Shown: in pieces, positions 11,767 to 22,733 of the stretch
Position numbering within the stretch: the stretch's first letter is position 1
Layout: every line of letters starts with the position of its first letter
NCBI GenBank assembly: GCA_012656075.1
Contig: JAAKBF010000218.1
Location: forward strand, 1-64,000
Length of the DNA: 64,000 nucleotides
Source of the DNA: Phytophthora hibernalis
Taxonomy: Eukaryota; Oomycota; Peronosporomycetes; Peronosporales; Peronosporaceae
Reading direction: 5' to 3'
Made by a program: the position numbers and the translations under genes
The notes under the pieces: generated by a model
What the model was told of the DNA's origin: nothing
Databases searched by the model: none
The model's input: only the letters and a program-made list of their open reading frames with translations

Positions 11767-12125
11767 AGAAGGCGTGCATAGGTAGACGGATCTATCGATT
11801 GGTTCGTGTTTCACCTCATCGGCAAGTGGATCCAGCTTCGAAAGATCTCACTCGATATCGACTCACTTCCGATGACACCGAGGTGCCGAGGTCGGTAACA
11901 AGTTTGATTATGGCGAACCACCTGGGAGTTCCGCACATACTTCGAGTAAACATTTTCCACCGGCCTTTTGAATGGGAGATCAATCAACTCGATGTTGATG
12001 GGGCCAAAATACGGCTTTGTGGGGACGACTCATACCGAGCCAAAATTACCAATGCAGTGTAAAAGGAAGAAGTGTATTATATAGACGCATGATAGCATTG
12101 ACGCTATCGTTTCGAATTTGACAGC

Positions 12126-13139
12126 TCAATGGCGCCTTTTCTTCTTGGAGTGCGCCTTCTTCTCTTCGTCGCGGTTGCGGTGACGATGATGGCGATGCTT
12201 GCGATCCTTCTCCTTTCTGCCCTTATGTTTCTTCTTGGACGATCTCTTAACCTTCTTGTCCTTCTTCGACGCCGAGCGTTCCTCGCTGTCCGATCGTCGT
12301 CGTCGTTTGCTGTTCGCCCTCTCAGAACTAGAACTCGAGCTGCGACTGTGTCGGCGTTTCTTAGGTGAGTCACGCTCCTGGCTTCGACTGCGACTCCTGT
12401 CTCGGCTCAAGCTGCGGCTCCTAGACAGTGATTTCTCCCGACGACGATGTCCTGCGCGGCGGCGGCCACTATCCGATTGATCCCGACGTCGCTCTCTCGA
12501 GTTACTGGGGCTGCGACTGCGTCCACGTGACAACGGACGGCGAGTCGACTTTTTCTGCTTTTCACTCTCACTCTCATCTTCTTCCTCGTCACTTGAAGAA
12601 TCCTAAGAAAACAACAACAATCAGTGAATTTCCCAGCAGACGACAGCAACAGCAACCTGACGCTCACCGAGGACGAAGACGAGTCCGACGACGCCACACG
12701 CTTCTCCGCCACCCCCAAGTGGTTCCGACACTGGAAAGTCAAGTGGCCCATCATACCACACTACAACATAACAAAAAACAATATTCCGTTTGCGTCGATA
12801 AAAAATAGCTCAGCAGCTTCGAATTCAATACCTTCTTGCAGGCGCCGCGCACATCGTTCTGCAAAAATAACAATAGAAAATAAAATACCACTAAGTACAT
12901 TTCCCCAGCCCTACCCAAAATATTCAGCATGAACCAACCGACTTGTTGGAGAGCTTGGCCAGCGTCATGAGCCCCTTGGCCTGCTCGTACGAGGTGTCGG
13001 ACGTCTCCTTCTTCTCGCCCTCGGCCGCGTACGGGTCGTAGCCGATGGTTTCCTTCCAGATACCCGTCATCTTGAGCGCCGCGCTGCTGTGCATGCGGTT
13101 GTTATGCGGCATGCGCACGCGGCCCGCGGTGGCTGGCAT
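12126..13139 (-). CDS. SREK1IP1: SREK1IP1-like zinc-knuckle / RS-rich splicing factor, four exons
   Basis: This is a predicted nuclear splicing-associated protein of about 265 aa. Exons on the minus strand are 13139-12939, 12858-12832, 12760-12668 and 12602-12126, with GT-AG introns of 80, 71 and 65 bp, all in phase 0. The spliced centre reads NDVRGACKK then CGMMGHLTFQCRN, a CCHC knuckle that matches human SREK1IP1 closely from memory ([20 protein letters not shown]). The first Cys of the knuckle is encoded by a 27-nt microexon. An acidic Ser tract follows, then a long RS domain and a Lys-rich tail (KKHKGRKEKDRK) that should give nuclear localisation. Exon 1 adds an N-terminus (MPATAGRVRMPHNNRMHSS) not in the human protein. 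No frameshift is needed. Confidence 0.85.
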
Positions 13140-13379
13140 GGCTAACTAGATATTCTCCCTTTCCAGATATAAAGGAGAAGAAGAAAGTCTCAATGAGAAA
13201 ATTCAGCCACAAATTCAAGTTGGAAATTGCTCTCACTCTGCAACATACTTTCGCCAAGTGTCAGCAGACAGGCGTTCGAACGCCACAATGTGACAAAAAG
13301 CTCGAAAACTCACACTTGCTCACATTCGAATAAGACGCCGAGGCCGCAATAGCCAGCCAAGAAAAGAGCTAACCTCGCG

Positions 13380-14669
13380 ATGGCCCCCACCGCATCCATT
13401 GCGTCGCCCGAGATAACGCAGACCGACGACCACGCGGCCGTCGTCATGCACACGCCCGCGCCGCCTGCAGCGCCCACGTCGCCCGTCGCGATTGTCGCGC
13501 GCGAGGAGCCGGCGCAACAGACGCGTTCGCGTCCGCCCGTGTCGCTTCCTCGCCAGGTGCAGCAGTGCATGATCCAGCGCGTCCTGGTGACGGGTGGCGC
13601 TGGATTCATCGGCATCCACCTGTGCCGTAAGTTGCTGCAGCAGGGCCACGAGGTTATTTGCCTCGACAACCTCTTCACGAGCCAGAAGGCCAACGTGCTG
13701 GAGCTGCAGAGTCGCTACCCGAACTTCGAGTTCGTGCGCCACGACGTCACGGAGCCCTACGCGTGCGAGGTGGACCAGATCTACAATTTGGCCTGTCCCG
13801 CCTCGCCCGTGCACTACCAATACAACCCTATCAAGACCACCAAAGTGTCGTTCCTGGGTGCCATGCACTTGCTGGGTCTGGCCAAGCGCGTCAAGGCGCG
13901 CATTTTCCAGGCGTCCACTAGCGAAGTGTATGGTGACCCGGAAGTGTCGCCACAAGTCGAGTCGTATCTGGGCAATGTGGACTGCACGGGCGTGCGAGCG
14001 TGTTATGATGAAGGCAAGCGCGTGGCTGAGACGCTCTTCTTCGAGTACCACCGCACACTGGGCGTTGACATTCGGGTGGCTCGAATCTTCAACACGTACG
14101 GACCGGGCATGCACCCGTATGACGGACGTGTTGTGAGCAACTTTATCATGCAGGCGCTACAGGGCGAGAGCATTACGATCTACGGCTCGGGCAACCAAAC
14201 CCGCTCCTTCTGCTTCGTGGACGACCTTGTCGAAGCCATTGTACGCTTTATGGACTGCACTACGTGTGTGGGGCCGATGAATCTGGGCAACCCGCACGAA
14301 ATGACTATTCGCCAACTTGCAGAGACAATCATTCGTCTCACAAACTCCCAAAGCCGGTTGGTGTTCCGGGAACTACCCAACAACGACCCCAAACTGCGGC
14401 GACCCGATATCACTCTTGCCAAGTACGTTGTTATATTGTTTCTTTGGCCTTGTATTTCTATGGCTTATCACGCTGTCTTCCTTGTTTTTTGTTTGTTTGC
14501 CAGGACGCATTTGGACTGGACTCCTCATGTGGACATCGAAGCAGGACTCATGCGCACCATCGCATATTTCCGCGCCTTGGATTTATCCAAGTACAAGCGG
14601 CCAACGAACAACACAGCGCATCGAAAGAGCGAGATGGCGAACCAGGCTAAAGCAGCAAGCCAAAAGTAA
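13380..14669 (+). CDS. UXS1: UDP-glucuronate decarboxylase (UDP-xylose synthase), one intron
   Basis: The enzyme converts UDP-glucuronate to UDP-xylose with bound NAD in the cytosol or Golgi, supplying xylose for glycans. It is a short-chain dehydrogenase/reductase: GGAGFIG (NAD loop, residue ~72), HDVTEPY, LACPASPVHYQYNP, STSEVYGDPEVSPQ and the catalytic YDEGK (~209); RIFNTYGPGMHP and RSFCFVDDLVE are family signatures. An 81-bp GT-AG intron (14423-14503) near the end joins DITLAK to THLDWTP. The intron is a multiple of three with no stop, so retention would insert 27 hydrophobic residues. The N-terminal ~65 residues are Ala/Pro-rich and have no clear transmembrane anchor, unlike animal UXS1. 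The reading frame is intact. Confidence 0.93.
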   Translation: MAPTASIASPEITQTDDHAAVVMHTPAPPAAPTSPVAIVAREEPAQQTRSRPPVSLPRQVQQCMIQRVLVTGGAGFIGIHLCRKLLQQGHEVICLDNLFTSQKANVLELQSRYPNFEFVRHDVTEPYACEVDQIYNLACPASPVHYQYNPIKTTKVSFLGAMHLLGLAKRVKARIFQASTSEVYGDPEVSPQVESYLGNVDCTGVRACYDEGKRVAETLFFEYHRTLGVDIRVARIFNTYGPGMHPYDGRVVSNFIMQALQGESITIYGSGNQTRSFCFVDDLVEAIVRFMDCTTCVGPMNLGNPHEMTIRQLAETIIRLTNSQSRLVFRELPNNDPKLRRPDITLAKYVVILFLWPCISMAYHAVFLVFCLFARTHLDWTPHVDIEAGLMRTIAYFRALDLSKYKRPTNNTAHRKSEMANQAKAASQK

Positions 14670-15112
14670 ATTCGCCATCTTTGTGGCCCTGCCGTAGCCA
14701 CGCACAGATCACTGCTTACTGGACGCATATCCGACGGAGAAACTGCAAATGTGCGCCACTATCCTGTCGAGAGCTACAGGACCGGTGCACGAACTGCGGT
14801 GTTATTAAACTGGGGAATCAAATGGCGCCGGCAAACCACGTAGTAGAACGTACGTACATACACATACATGAAAACACATGAAGCATGGGTTGGTTTGACC
14901 ATTACAACTTAGCGTAAGTTTGTCAGGGAATCTAAACACTACACGGACGATCAATTGGGAAAGCGGCACGGATGCAAATGCATCCTGGAGGAACTGGTTG
15001 CCCGTGTTCATTGTTCGTGAGCGTGAGTGCAGAACATCAGACCTAGCTGGCTGTGAGGAAGCATCGGAACTGACGAACACGCACCTCCACGTCTCACTTC
15101 GCTCGTGCATAA
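14670..15112. other. Convergent intergenic stretch between UXS and PP2C genes
   Basis: This holds the 3' flanks of two converging genes. No reading frame with recognisable content was seen. Confidence 0.6.
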
Positions 15113-16276
15113 CTACGTGGATTTAGCCGGAAGGGCACCTTCAACTGCACCATCATCGTTGTCTTCGAATTCACCATTGGCCTCTTGCTCAGCCTTCTCG
15201 AGGCGGGCACGTTCCTCACGGATCTTGGCCACGCCACCTCCCTCGCCGAGCTTTGCGCCAGGGAACTTGACAAGCACCACACTCATATTGTCACGGCTGC
15301 ACACGAAAACATTGGTTAGCATCAAAACGCAACAAACTTGTCAAGGCCAACCAACCACTTACCTTCCCGCGCGCAGGCAGTTGTCCAAGATCTCTTCCGC
15401 TATTAACTTGAGGTCCGATTCGCCGTTGTTCATCAGCTGGCGAATGTACGCGCACAGTTCGTCGTTGCTCATAACGTCCCAGATGCCATCACACGCCAAA
15501 ACCAAAAACTCCTCCGTCTTGTCGATCTTCTGCACTTCAATATCAGGCTCTGCCGACACCTGCTGCTGCTCCGCAGGCAAATCCGCCCGCGCCTTGTAGG
15601 AAAAGTCTCCGAGCGCGCGGGACACGGCCAGATCTCCGTTTACTCGGTTGCTGCGCACGAGTCCACCCGCGTCCTGGATCCGCTTGCGCTCTCCAGCCTG
15701 CAGTCACACACTACAATTAGCAAATGTACCAATTTCCTCAAATATCAAGCTACAGTCTACATTAATGGGCTTGTGGTCGAACGACATCTCCACTGTGCGG
15801 CCGCCCTTGGCCATGACGCTGCGCGAGTCGCCAGAGTTGGCCACGATGATGTGTGTGGGCGTCACGAGTGCCACGATGGCCGTACATCCGCTCTGGTCGC
15901 TGCCGTAGCTTTTGTAGAACGTCTCGCGGATGTCCTGGTCCAGGTTCATGAAGGCGTCGCGCATGGCTGCCCCGATCTTGGTCGGGTCTGCACCCTCCGT
16001 CTTGCCGCCTGGGAACACGTCGCCCTTCATGACGTCCGCCAGGTGCTGCGTCACGCGGTCGGACGCCAGGTCCGCAGCCAGACGCCCGCCGTGGCCGTCG
16101 AACACGGCGAAGAGCGAGCAACCGGCGGGCAGACCGCTCGGAGTGAGCTGCGCCACGTGCGCATCCTCCATGCCCGTGCGCCAGCCCTGCATGGATGCCA
16201 CGCCGTACTCGAGGCCGTTGCCGGAGCCGCCCTCCGTCTCCTTCTCCGTGATCGGCGTGGCCAAGAAGTTGCCCAT
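15113..16276 (-). CDS. PP2C-family (PPM) serine/threonine phosphatase, three exons
   Basis: This is a metal-dependent phosphatase. Exons on the minus strand are 16276-15761, 15697-15363 and 15296-15113; the introns are 63 and 66 bp with GT-AG ends. Metal-binding and family motifs occur in order: SMQGWRTGMEDAH, FAVFDGHGG, GCTAIVAL, IIVANSGDSRSVM, FDHKP, GDLAVSRALGDF, LVLACDGIWDV and SRDNMSVVLVKF. I chose the ATG at 16276 because MGNFLATPITEKE begins the usual PP2C N-terminus and gives Gly2, a possible N-myristoylation site; the frame stays open upstream to 16402 but adds an unrelated 42 residues. The C-terminal tail after the catalytic domain is acidic and charged (EKAEQEANGEFEDNDDG). The gene is intact and converges with UXS. 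Confidence 0.92.
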
Positions 16277-16644
16277 GATGCGCTTGCTCTTCTTGTTCTG
16301 CGTTGCGTTGATTGCCCCTTTGCAAGAAGTCGGATATCGGCAGTGATCTTTTCTACTCTTGAAGTGAGTATTAGACGACGTTTTAAGAACTGTTCCATTC
16401 AAGTACTGATACCCTTGAATAACACATAACTTTGTGAGGGTAAAAATAAAAAGAAAGCCACCTTTACACTTATATTCCTTTTTAATTTGATGTATTTTCC
16501 ATTATGTTTTGGGAGTCGAGTACTGTACCTATACAATATAGTTCAAAATGGGCGCAACAGCGTCAGCCGAGCCTTTCAAGCGTGGTTCATGTAATGGGTT
16601 TTTTATAAAGGGAAAATGGTGTCGTGTTTGTTTACCAGCCATGT

Positions 16645-17244
16645 CTAGTGCGATCGGATGGCGAAGTACAGCAGCACGAACACCACCACAACGAAGAGGA
16701 TCAGGTACAGCATGTGCTTGCTGCCGCCCTGGTCCATCATGATGCCCAGTCGCTTCATGGTGCCGCCCAGCAGCCCCTCTGTGTTGTCGAATTCCTTGCC
16801 CTGCATCACATCAAACACAAACTGTCAGTTGATGCAGTCAATGGAAGGCAAAAGCACAGAAATCCCACCATGCCGTCCAGGAAGCGGTTCTGGTCTACCA
16901 CCTCTGAATGAATGCTACCCGACAGCTACAGAATAAATAATACATCAAGAGATAGTCAGCGATCCAAAGTCCTTCCTCAGCTCTGTTTGGTCAACTAACC
17001 TGCTTCAGCTGCGTGATCTGCAGCGACAAGTGGCTGATCTGCTCGTCATTCTGGTCTTCCAATAGTCGCTTGGCTTGTTCTCCGTTGTCGACGCTCCCTC
17101 CAACCTGCTACACAACAACATTAGCACTTCGTCCATGAGATTGCACCGACTGCAGCATCTGTGGTGCACCTGCGTCCGTGAGGAAGCCCCAGAGAAGAGG
17201 GAGTCTCGCGCGGTTGATCGACCGTTCGCCATCCGGTTGTACAT
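16645..17244 (-). CDS. BET1: BET1-type Qc-SNARE, four short exons
   Basis: BET1 SNAREs act in ER-Golgi vesicle fusion. Exons on the minus strand are 17244-17170, 17104-17000, 16925-16869 and 16800-16645; the introns are 65, 74 and 68 bp, all in phase 0, giving 130 aa. The protein starts MYNRMANGRSTARDSLFSGA, followed by a SNARE helix (LLEDQNDEQISHLSLQITQL, HSEVVDQNRFLDGM) and DNTEGLLGGTMKRL, the BET1 signature. The C-terminus is a single hydrophobic anchor (LYLILFVVVVFVLLYFAI) followed by four residues, as in tail-anchored SNAREs. The central layer Gln fits VVDQNRFLDGM. No frameshift is needed. None of the exons is long enough to stand out alone. Confidence 0.88.
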
Positions 17245-17321
17245 GAACCCGAGCACGCGCTGTCCGCCGAGATCGTCCTTCACTTTGCTTTTGACGACGT
17301 CACAAGACCGATCTATTTTTG

Positions 17322-17337
17322 GCTAATAAGAATGAGC
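17322..17337 (-). promoter_or_regulatory. Possible oomycete initiator (Inr) for the BET1 gene
   Basis: The minus strand reads GCTCATTCTTATTAGC, 78-93 bp upstream of the BET1 ATG. The first nine bases match the oomycete Inr core GCTCATTYY; the later CA-T part does not. Confidence 0.4.
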
Positions 17338-17584
17338 GAATAATAACCAATTAGAGCGTGCCAATTCATTTTCTCTAGTGGTGGACATAATATGAAATTC
17401 AACTTTATCATGTTGGAAATCGATCTCGGCACGAAATATCATGTTGGAGTCTGCACTTCGATTTTGGATACATTGTGTGTGATACACCATGTCTCCAAAG
17501 TAAAAAATCTCTGCAGGAGGAGATCCAGTCACGACGGACGAGGAGTTCGTTGGTGGCCGTTCGCTCCACCCCCAAGTCTCAGTC

Positions 17585-17640
17585 GTCGCAAGAGAAAGCG
17601 GAGAAGACGAAGAAGAAGACGAAGAAGAAGACGAAAATAT
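17585..17640 (+). repeat. GAA/GAC-rich simple repeat
   Basis: gaagacgaagaagaagacga and variants repeat here, giving Lys/Arg or Glu-type runs in the three frames and long Ser on the other strand. ORFs crossing it look compositional, not genic. Confidence 0.7.
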
Positions 17641-18099
17641 GTGCCCCACTACGTACGTGGCTGCTATATGCCATGTCCCCAATTCAATTACGTATTAACT
17701 GTCTTCTCTTATTCTAATACAGGTTTCATTGGACGCGTTGGGCCTTACATTGTCCACGAAGACTGCAACCACAGCTCCAAAAGCCGCAACTTCCGCTGCG
17801 AACCGTCGACGACTGCGGCGTTGAGGCGGCGGCTGGTGCTGAACCAGTTGGACAGCGATGTGTTCCAGTTCGATGAGTTCTTCGCATTTGAGGGCACGGA
17901 ACACGACAGGGAGGTTGCGTTGCCGGGAGATGCGTGCGCAGCGGAGGAGGCCAACGTGTTGGCTGCCAGGTAGAAGGAGGTCGCCCACTCGAAGCGACAA
18001 CGCGCCGAGGCGCTGCACAGGAAGTCGGTGGTGCAGGTGGCGATCTTTGAGTCTCCTCTACGAGAAAGCGCTCAAGGTCGCTAATGTAGTCTGCAGAGC

Positions 18100-18770
18100 G
18101 TTTGACATTTCGGCTGCGAGGTTCTACACGGCCGACGCCGTCGAGGCACCCCGCTACCCTCCGAAGATGGCGGTCGCATATCGTGACTTGAAGCCCGTGA
18201 ACCTTGGTATTGACAGTGCAAGATGTCGACTTCGGCTTCGCCAAGCACGTGTCGTACTACATGTACCGCAACGGCGTGCTGTACGAACGCTCTTTCACTC
18301 TTTGTGGCACCCCCGAGTACCAGCTTGTCCTGAACAAAGTCCACGCTAACGCTGTGGATCACTGGACACTTGGCTGCCTGATCTACGAGCTTGTCGCTGG
18401 CCGCACTCCGTTCCAGCACAATGACCAGAACATTTTTTCGAGAGGGTCCTCCAGGGCCGAGCGATGCTCAAGTTCGCGCCTAAGTTCGACCCGGATACCA
18501 AGGATCTGGTGATGAAGCTACCTGGTGATGAAGCTATTCGAGACCAACCCGGCACTGCGCATTGGTTCACTGGCTGGTGGCATGCAAGACGTGGTCAACC
18601 AACCGTTTTTCGCGAATGTCAAGCTCGACTGGGCCGCAATGGTGAAGAAGGTGCCATATATACCCGCGAGCAAGGATGCGTTCGACGCTGGCAATTTCGA
18701 CGCGGACCCGGAAGACGCCAAGTTCCATGCGTTCAGGCAGCAACGGCTGGACCCGAAGTTATGTTGTACT
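18100..18770 (+). pseudogene. AGC-family protein kinase fragment (PKA/PKG-like C-lobe)
   Basis: Pieces in three frames follow the order of an AGC kinase C-lobe: AARFYTADAVEA, MAVAYRDLKPVN (catalytic loop, with V replacing the usual E), QDVDFGFAKH (DFG), RSFTLCGTPEY (activation segment), DHWTLGCLIYELVAGRTPF, DPDTKDLVMKL, then NPALRIGSLAGGMQDVVNQPFF and a PKA-like tail (KDAFDAGNFDADPEDAK). Frameshifts occur near 18222 and 18435. A 15-base direct duplication of ctggtgatgaagcta (18507-18535) breaks the frame again. No Gly-rich loop or ATP-binding Lys was found upstream, so the N-lobe is missing or unrecognisable. Likely a retired or partial copy. Confidence 0.75.
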
Positions 18771-19389
18771 TGTGCTCGGACCACTTGCGCGCTGCCCAAG
18801 CGCTTCCAGATGGGCGTCGTTGTGGAAGGCGCGCACGGGTTTCACTCGGCCCGCCTCACCAAGATGTTGGCCACTGTGGTCGCCACCTCGCCTGCCCTTC
18901 TACTTTGCTTCGGTGCTTGGGTCCCATCCTTTCTTCGTGTGTTGTATTATACCATGCCTGTCACCTCTTCTACTGCGATGTGCTACTTGGTGCCCACGAA
19001 AATCTCGATTCAATCCTTGCCAAGACTCTGATGAACAAGCGTTTGCATTTATGTAGGTGTCGTATTGCGAAGAAGTATTTTTGAAACGCAAAAGCATTTA
19101 CTCTCAACCTTGTCTGTCTAATCGTTCTTACAACACCTATCGTTTCACTCGACGTCCGATCCTTGTCCGTCCTCTGCGGGTGCCTCGTCTTCAAGATGGT
19201 CCACGGCTCATGATGAGCTCACTCGTCGAAGTTCACTGCTGAGCCTCAAAATGGATGAGCTAAAGTGCAGTCGAGGTTGCGTACCTGGAACGGAGCAGAT
19301 CAACTAACCAGTCTTCCTCTCCTCTGGTATCCATCTTGGAGTGGCAGCACGTTAGACTCTAGTCACTTTCAAACACGCCATCAAGTCCA
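18771..19389. other. Stretch with no recognised gene
   Basis: Only short frames without recognisable motifs are seen between the kinase and glycosidase pseudogenes. Confidence 0.5.
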
Positions 19390-19905
19390 GACCAAGCATT
19401 GCCACAATCGAGTGCTGACCGCACTGAGCGTCCTGTTCGCCTTTCAAGAAGTCTCGACTACCTGCAGCAACTGGTCCACACGCTACCAGACCAACCTCTA
19501 AGGAGTCTACACCAGTCCCACAACCGGCCAGGGCGTCTACACGTCGTTGAAGGCTCACCTACAAGGTAGTGAGTGCTGACTCGACCGCTGTGAGCAGCCC
19601 CAAGTACTCCATCGATGTGTCGACGCAGTACCAACTCAAGATCGGCTTAGGTGGAAGTTTCACGGATGCTGCGACCAACGTGTACAAATTGTCTTCGACG
19701 CTGCGTGGGACCAGTACTTCTCGGACATGGGTCTGCAGTACACTTTGAGCAGATCGGTCGCATGCCGATCGGCACCACGGATTTCTTTACGACCATCTAC
19801 TCGTACAATACAACGACGTGGTGGACGACTTCGACATGGTCCACTTCTCTACTGAAGTGGACAAGTCTTCATCCTCGCACAAGATCGATCTGATCCATCA
19901 TAGCA
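19390..19905 (+). pseudogene. GH30 (glucosylceramidase-like) glycosidase fragment
   Basis: Segments in different frames match the N-terminal half of oomycete GH30 enzymes: CSNWSTRYQTNL, GVYTSPTTGQGVYTSLKAH, VSSPKYSIDVSTQYQLKIG, GGSFTDAATNVYKLS, WDQYFSDMGLQYTL, RMPIGTTDF, TTIYSYN, DDFDMVHFSTEVDKSSSSHK. GFGGAFTD and SRMPIGTTDFS-like blocks are typical of the family. Multiple frameshifts and a stop after QTNL interrupt it, and similarity ends at about 19905, before the region that holds the two catalytic Glu residues. It cannot be an active enzyme. In the family these are secreted glucosyl- or xylan-cleaving enzymes. Confidence 0.7.
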
Positions 19906-20281
19906 GATGGCGACCATCAAGGCTGGATTCGTGGGCGGCGAGACGCGACGGTACCGTGGCTTCGGCTCCACAGCCAACAGCGGCATTAATTGCTCGTCCG
20001 CGCGGGAGTGAATGAAGAGCTGCAGACAGAGGATTTGTGAGCGATCGACACGCGATGGAACGGGCTCTTACTTGACGGTGAACAGCTCGTTCCTGAGAGT
20101 CGCGTCGACGCTTTCGGCCACGGAAAGTGAGTCTGTTGCTGCTGAGCCTTCCCCGGTCCTTGTCACGCATACCGAGGACCCAAGCGCAATCGAATCAAGA
20201 CACCGTATCTTGATTTCCAGGTTGAAGTCTCGAGTCATTTTCTACGAATCACAAGGCCACAATAATCCACTGGAAGCTACG

Positions 20282-22540
20282 ATGCTCATGAGCGGCCCGG
20301 CGGAGTGGAGCTCGGCGCTTCTCGCGACGGGCGTCAAGACAAACCTGCTACAGGATGGTGCGACTACGTGCTGTCTCTCTACCTCGTTGAGATTGTTCAA
20401 CTTGTGCTTGTAGGATACAACCCGAAGCTGCAAGTGACGGCGATGGCGCTTGGTCCGACTGTAGCCATCACGCGCTATGCGGACGCCGAAGCAACTCCGG
20501 GTTTTGCACGTGGCGTCTTGGACCATCCGTCTGACACATTGCTGCTACATGGAGATGACTCGAAAACTGTGAGTGACTAGTGGGTACTATAGTATCTGCT
20601 ATTGAGAAAGAGTTTCCAATGTGTCGTTTCTTGATCTGCCTCTTTAGGAGACGTCGACACCCCACTATCGGCTGGTGTCATGGTCTCGAGGGTCGGCAGA
20701 GAAGAGTCTACTAGCGATCGCTTCGACGATTCGAGTGGAGATTTGGGAGGTCACAGTGGCAAGGTAAGGTTCAATTCTGCTGTTGGTGTTGGTACTGCTG
20801 ATACTGACTTGTGCTACCGGTATTAACATTGATATAGCGACATCTCCGCAATTTTGAAGGGGTCCGTTGACATTCATCATTCACAAGACCTGGCCTGGAA
20901 CCCGTGCAGTGATACTCTTCTGGTAGGCTATGACAGATTGAGACGTTTGTGAATCGGAGGTATCTTACGTTACGATTTGTGCCCAGATCGTCTCCAAGGC
21001 CGACATTCAGTTGATCAATGCCTCGCAGCCAACTTTGTCACGGCGCGCAATTTACACAGATAGCAGTACTCGCTATGCTTTTGGAGCGTGCTCGTGGAGC
21101 CCGTGCGGCTCACATTTGTCTCTGTGCGTGGATAGATTGCTTTGAAGAGGCCACGTAGTGCAGGAATTTTGACTTTACTACGTGTTCGTGTCATTATTTC
21201 ACAGAACGCAGAATCACATTCTTCACTGCTTCAGCTGGACGAGCGTGGAGACCTCACTCACTGATCCCCCGAGACACGACCAAATCGATGCAAGCAGTTC
21301 CCTGAAAGGTAGCAACGGCGTGCGGCTAGACGTTGGAATGGGGATCATTGGCCCTATCGCTGCTGTCACGCGTCTATCTCCAACTATTTGCATCCTCACG
21401 ACAGATACAAAAGTGATCCTCGAAGACATTTCTCGCGCAAGTTCGGGAAGTACAACGCTGAACTCTGAAATCAGGAAAACACTCGGAGCCAAGTCCACAT
21501 CAAGTTTATTGCTTGGTTCTGAAAACACCCAGCCTCTAACTATTCGCGAAGAAGTTGCGGAATCATCCAGCGGTATCATTAACCTGATGTCTATGCGCGT
21601 CTCCTCCAGCTCTACGCGGAGGTCACTGCAAATTTTAAGTCACTACGAGGTACGAATTTGCAGATCAGGGGGAGAATTTGTCTCTTCGCTCACATGGCGG
21701 GTTCGTGCACGCGCAGGATACTAAAACAGAGGAAGATCCCTCCACGAAAAAGCGCTCTCACACATGGTAATCGTCGAACGCAAGGCGGGGAGTGGGGCGT
21801 CATTTCAATCCTCGCTCTCCCTCACTTGGCGTCTCCAGATATCCTCATTGTTCAGGTACGCGGAACAATTTCACATTTGTCTACTGTTGCAGTTAAAAAT
21901 TAACACGTTTCTGGTGCACTATTGCAGGATATGCGTGCAATTGTTGGAAGTTCCCTGTCACCGCGTCTACTTGTTGCACACTTGGATGTGTCGGACCGCA
22001 TGGAGTGGACGGTATCTCTCTGGTGAACTGGTAAGGCTCTCTATGTTACCTCAACAACACCGGCATTTATCTAAAAATCTGTGTGCTTGCTCTATTTTGT
22101 CATGTGTCTAGGAGCTGCCGTCAACGCACGTGTGCAGAGGAATCTACCTCGCAGAGAGGTTTCCGTTCGTGGACGTCGTCTCCACGGAGAAGTGGAAGCG
22201 CTCGACATTTTTCCACGCTGCTGCCAACCTGGAGCCGCAGCTAATCTTCCTGTCCAAGTTCAAGGTGCCTCGACGCACACGGCTCAAATCCACCGCCAAA
22301 CGAGCTGGAATCGTGCTGGAGGCGACAGTAGTTGCTGCCGATCAGACGTCGAAGAGCTCCGTCGACGCCACCACCAATGAGAACAAGGACCTGCTGGAGC
22401 TCGTCCTAGAGAAAATGACGACCATGCAGACGCAACTGAATACGCGCTTCGACGACGTGGACAAGAAGCTGCAGCAGCTGACAGCTCGCGTCGAGCACAT
22501 GGAACGCAACGGCGGAACAGAGCTTTGCAGTCAGGAATGA
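20282..22540 (+). CDS. WDCP: WDCP-like WD-repeat and coiled-coil protein, multi-exon, some frame breaks
   Basis: Starting at ATG 20282, exons 20282-20357, 20414-20568, 20648-20763, 20838-20922 and 20987 on join in phase across GT-AG introns of 56, 79, 74 and 64 bp. They give TGVKTNLLQDGYNPKLQVTA, LLAIASTIRVEIWEV, SQDLAWNPCSDTLL and FGACSWSPCGSHLSLCVD, degenerate WD repeats. Later pieces are PIAAVTRLSPTICILTTD, LALPHLASPDILIVQ, MRAIVGSSLSPRLLVAHLDV and STHVCRGIYLAERFPF. The end is a coiled coil (LELVLEKMTTMQTQLNTRF, DDVDKKLQQLTARVEHM). The order and spacing match human WDCP as I remember it, including its CVWHPKCAILTVL block and C-terminal coiled coil. Frame problems remain near 21170, 21770 and 22015, so exon borders there are unresolved. 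WDCP function is poorly known. Confidence 0.6.
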
Positions 22541-22733
22541 TGGTACCGGTAGTATCCGGCAGATGTAGCCATTTGACCCATCATCATTTCCCCAAATACA
22601 AACGTCAAGATAAAATAACGAATCCCCGTGATTCTCGATCGTTCGTTGTGTAAAGATGGTGTGGCGCACGCCCGGCCGTAGGGTGGATCGCCAGAATCAA
22701 AACCGACACCAAGAAGCCAAGACACAAGATAAG

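Noticed and set aside
11767..12062. ORF 11577-12062 after PI4K
   Set aside because: Starts inside the PI4K coding end in another frame and shows no motif in its unique part.
13320..14114. 264-codon minus-strand ORF opposite UXS
   Set aside because: Shadow of the UXS coding sequence; no independent features.
17392..17973. 193-codon plus-strand ORF
   Set aside because: It owes its length to the GAA/GAC repeat at 17585-17640; the remainder has no recognisable domain.
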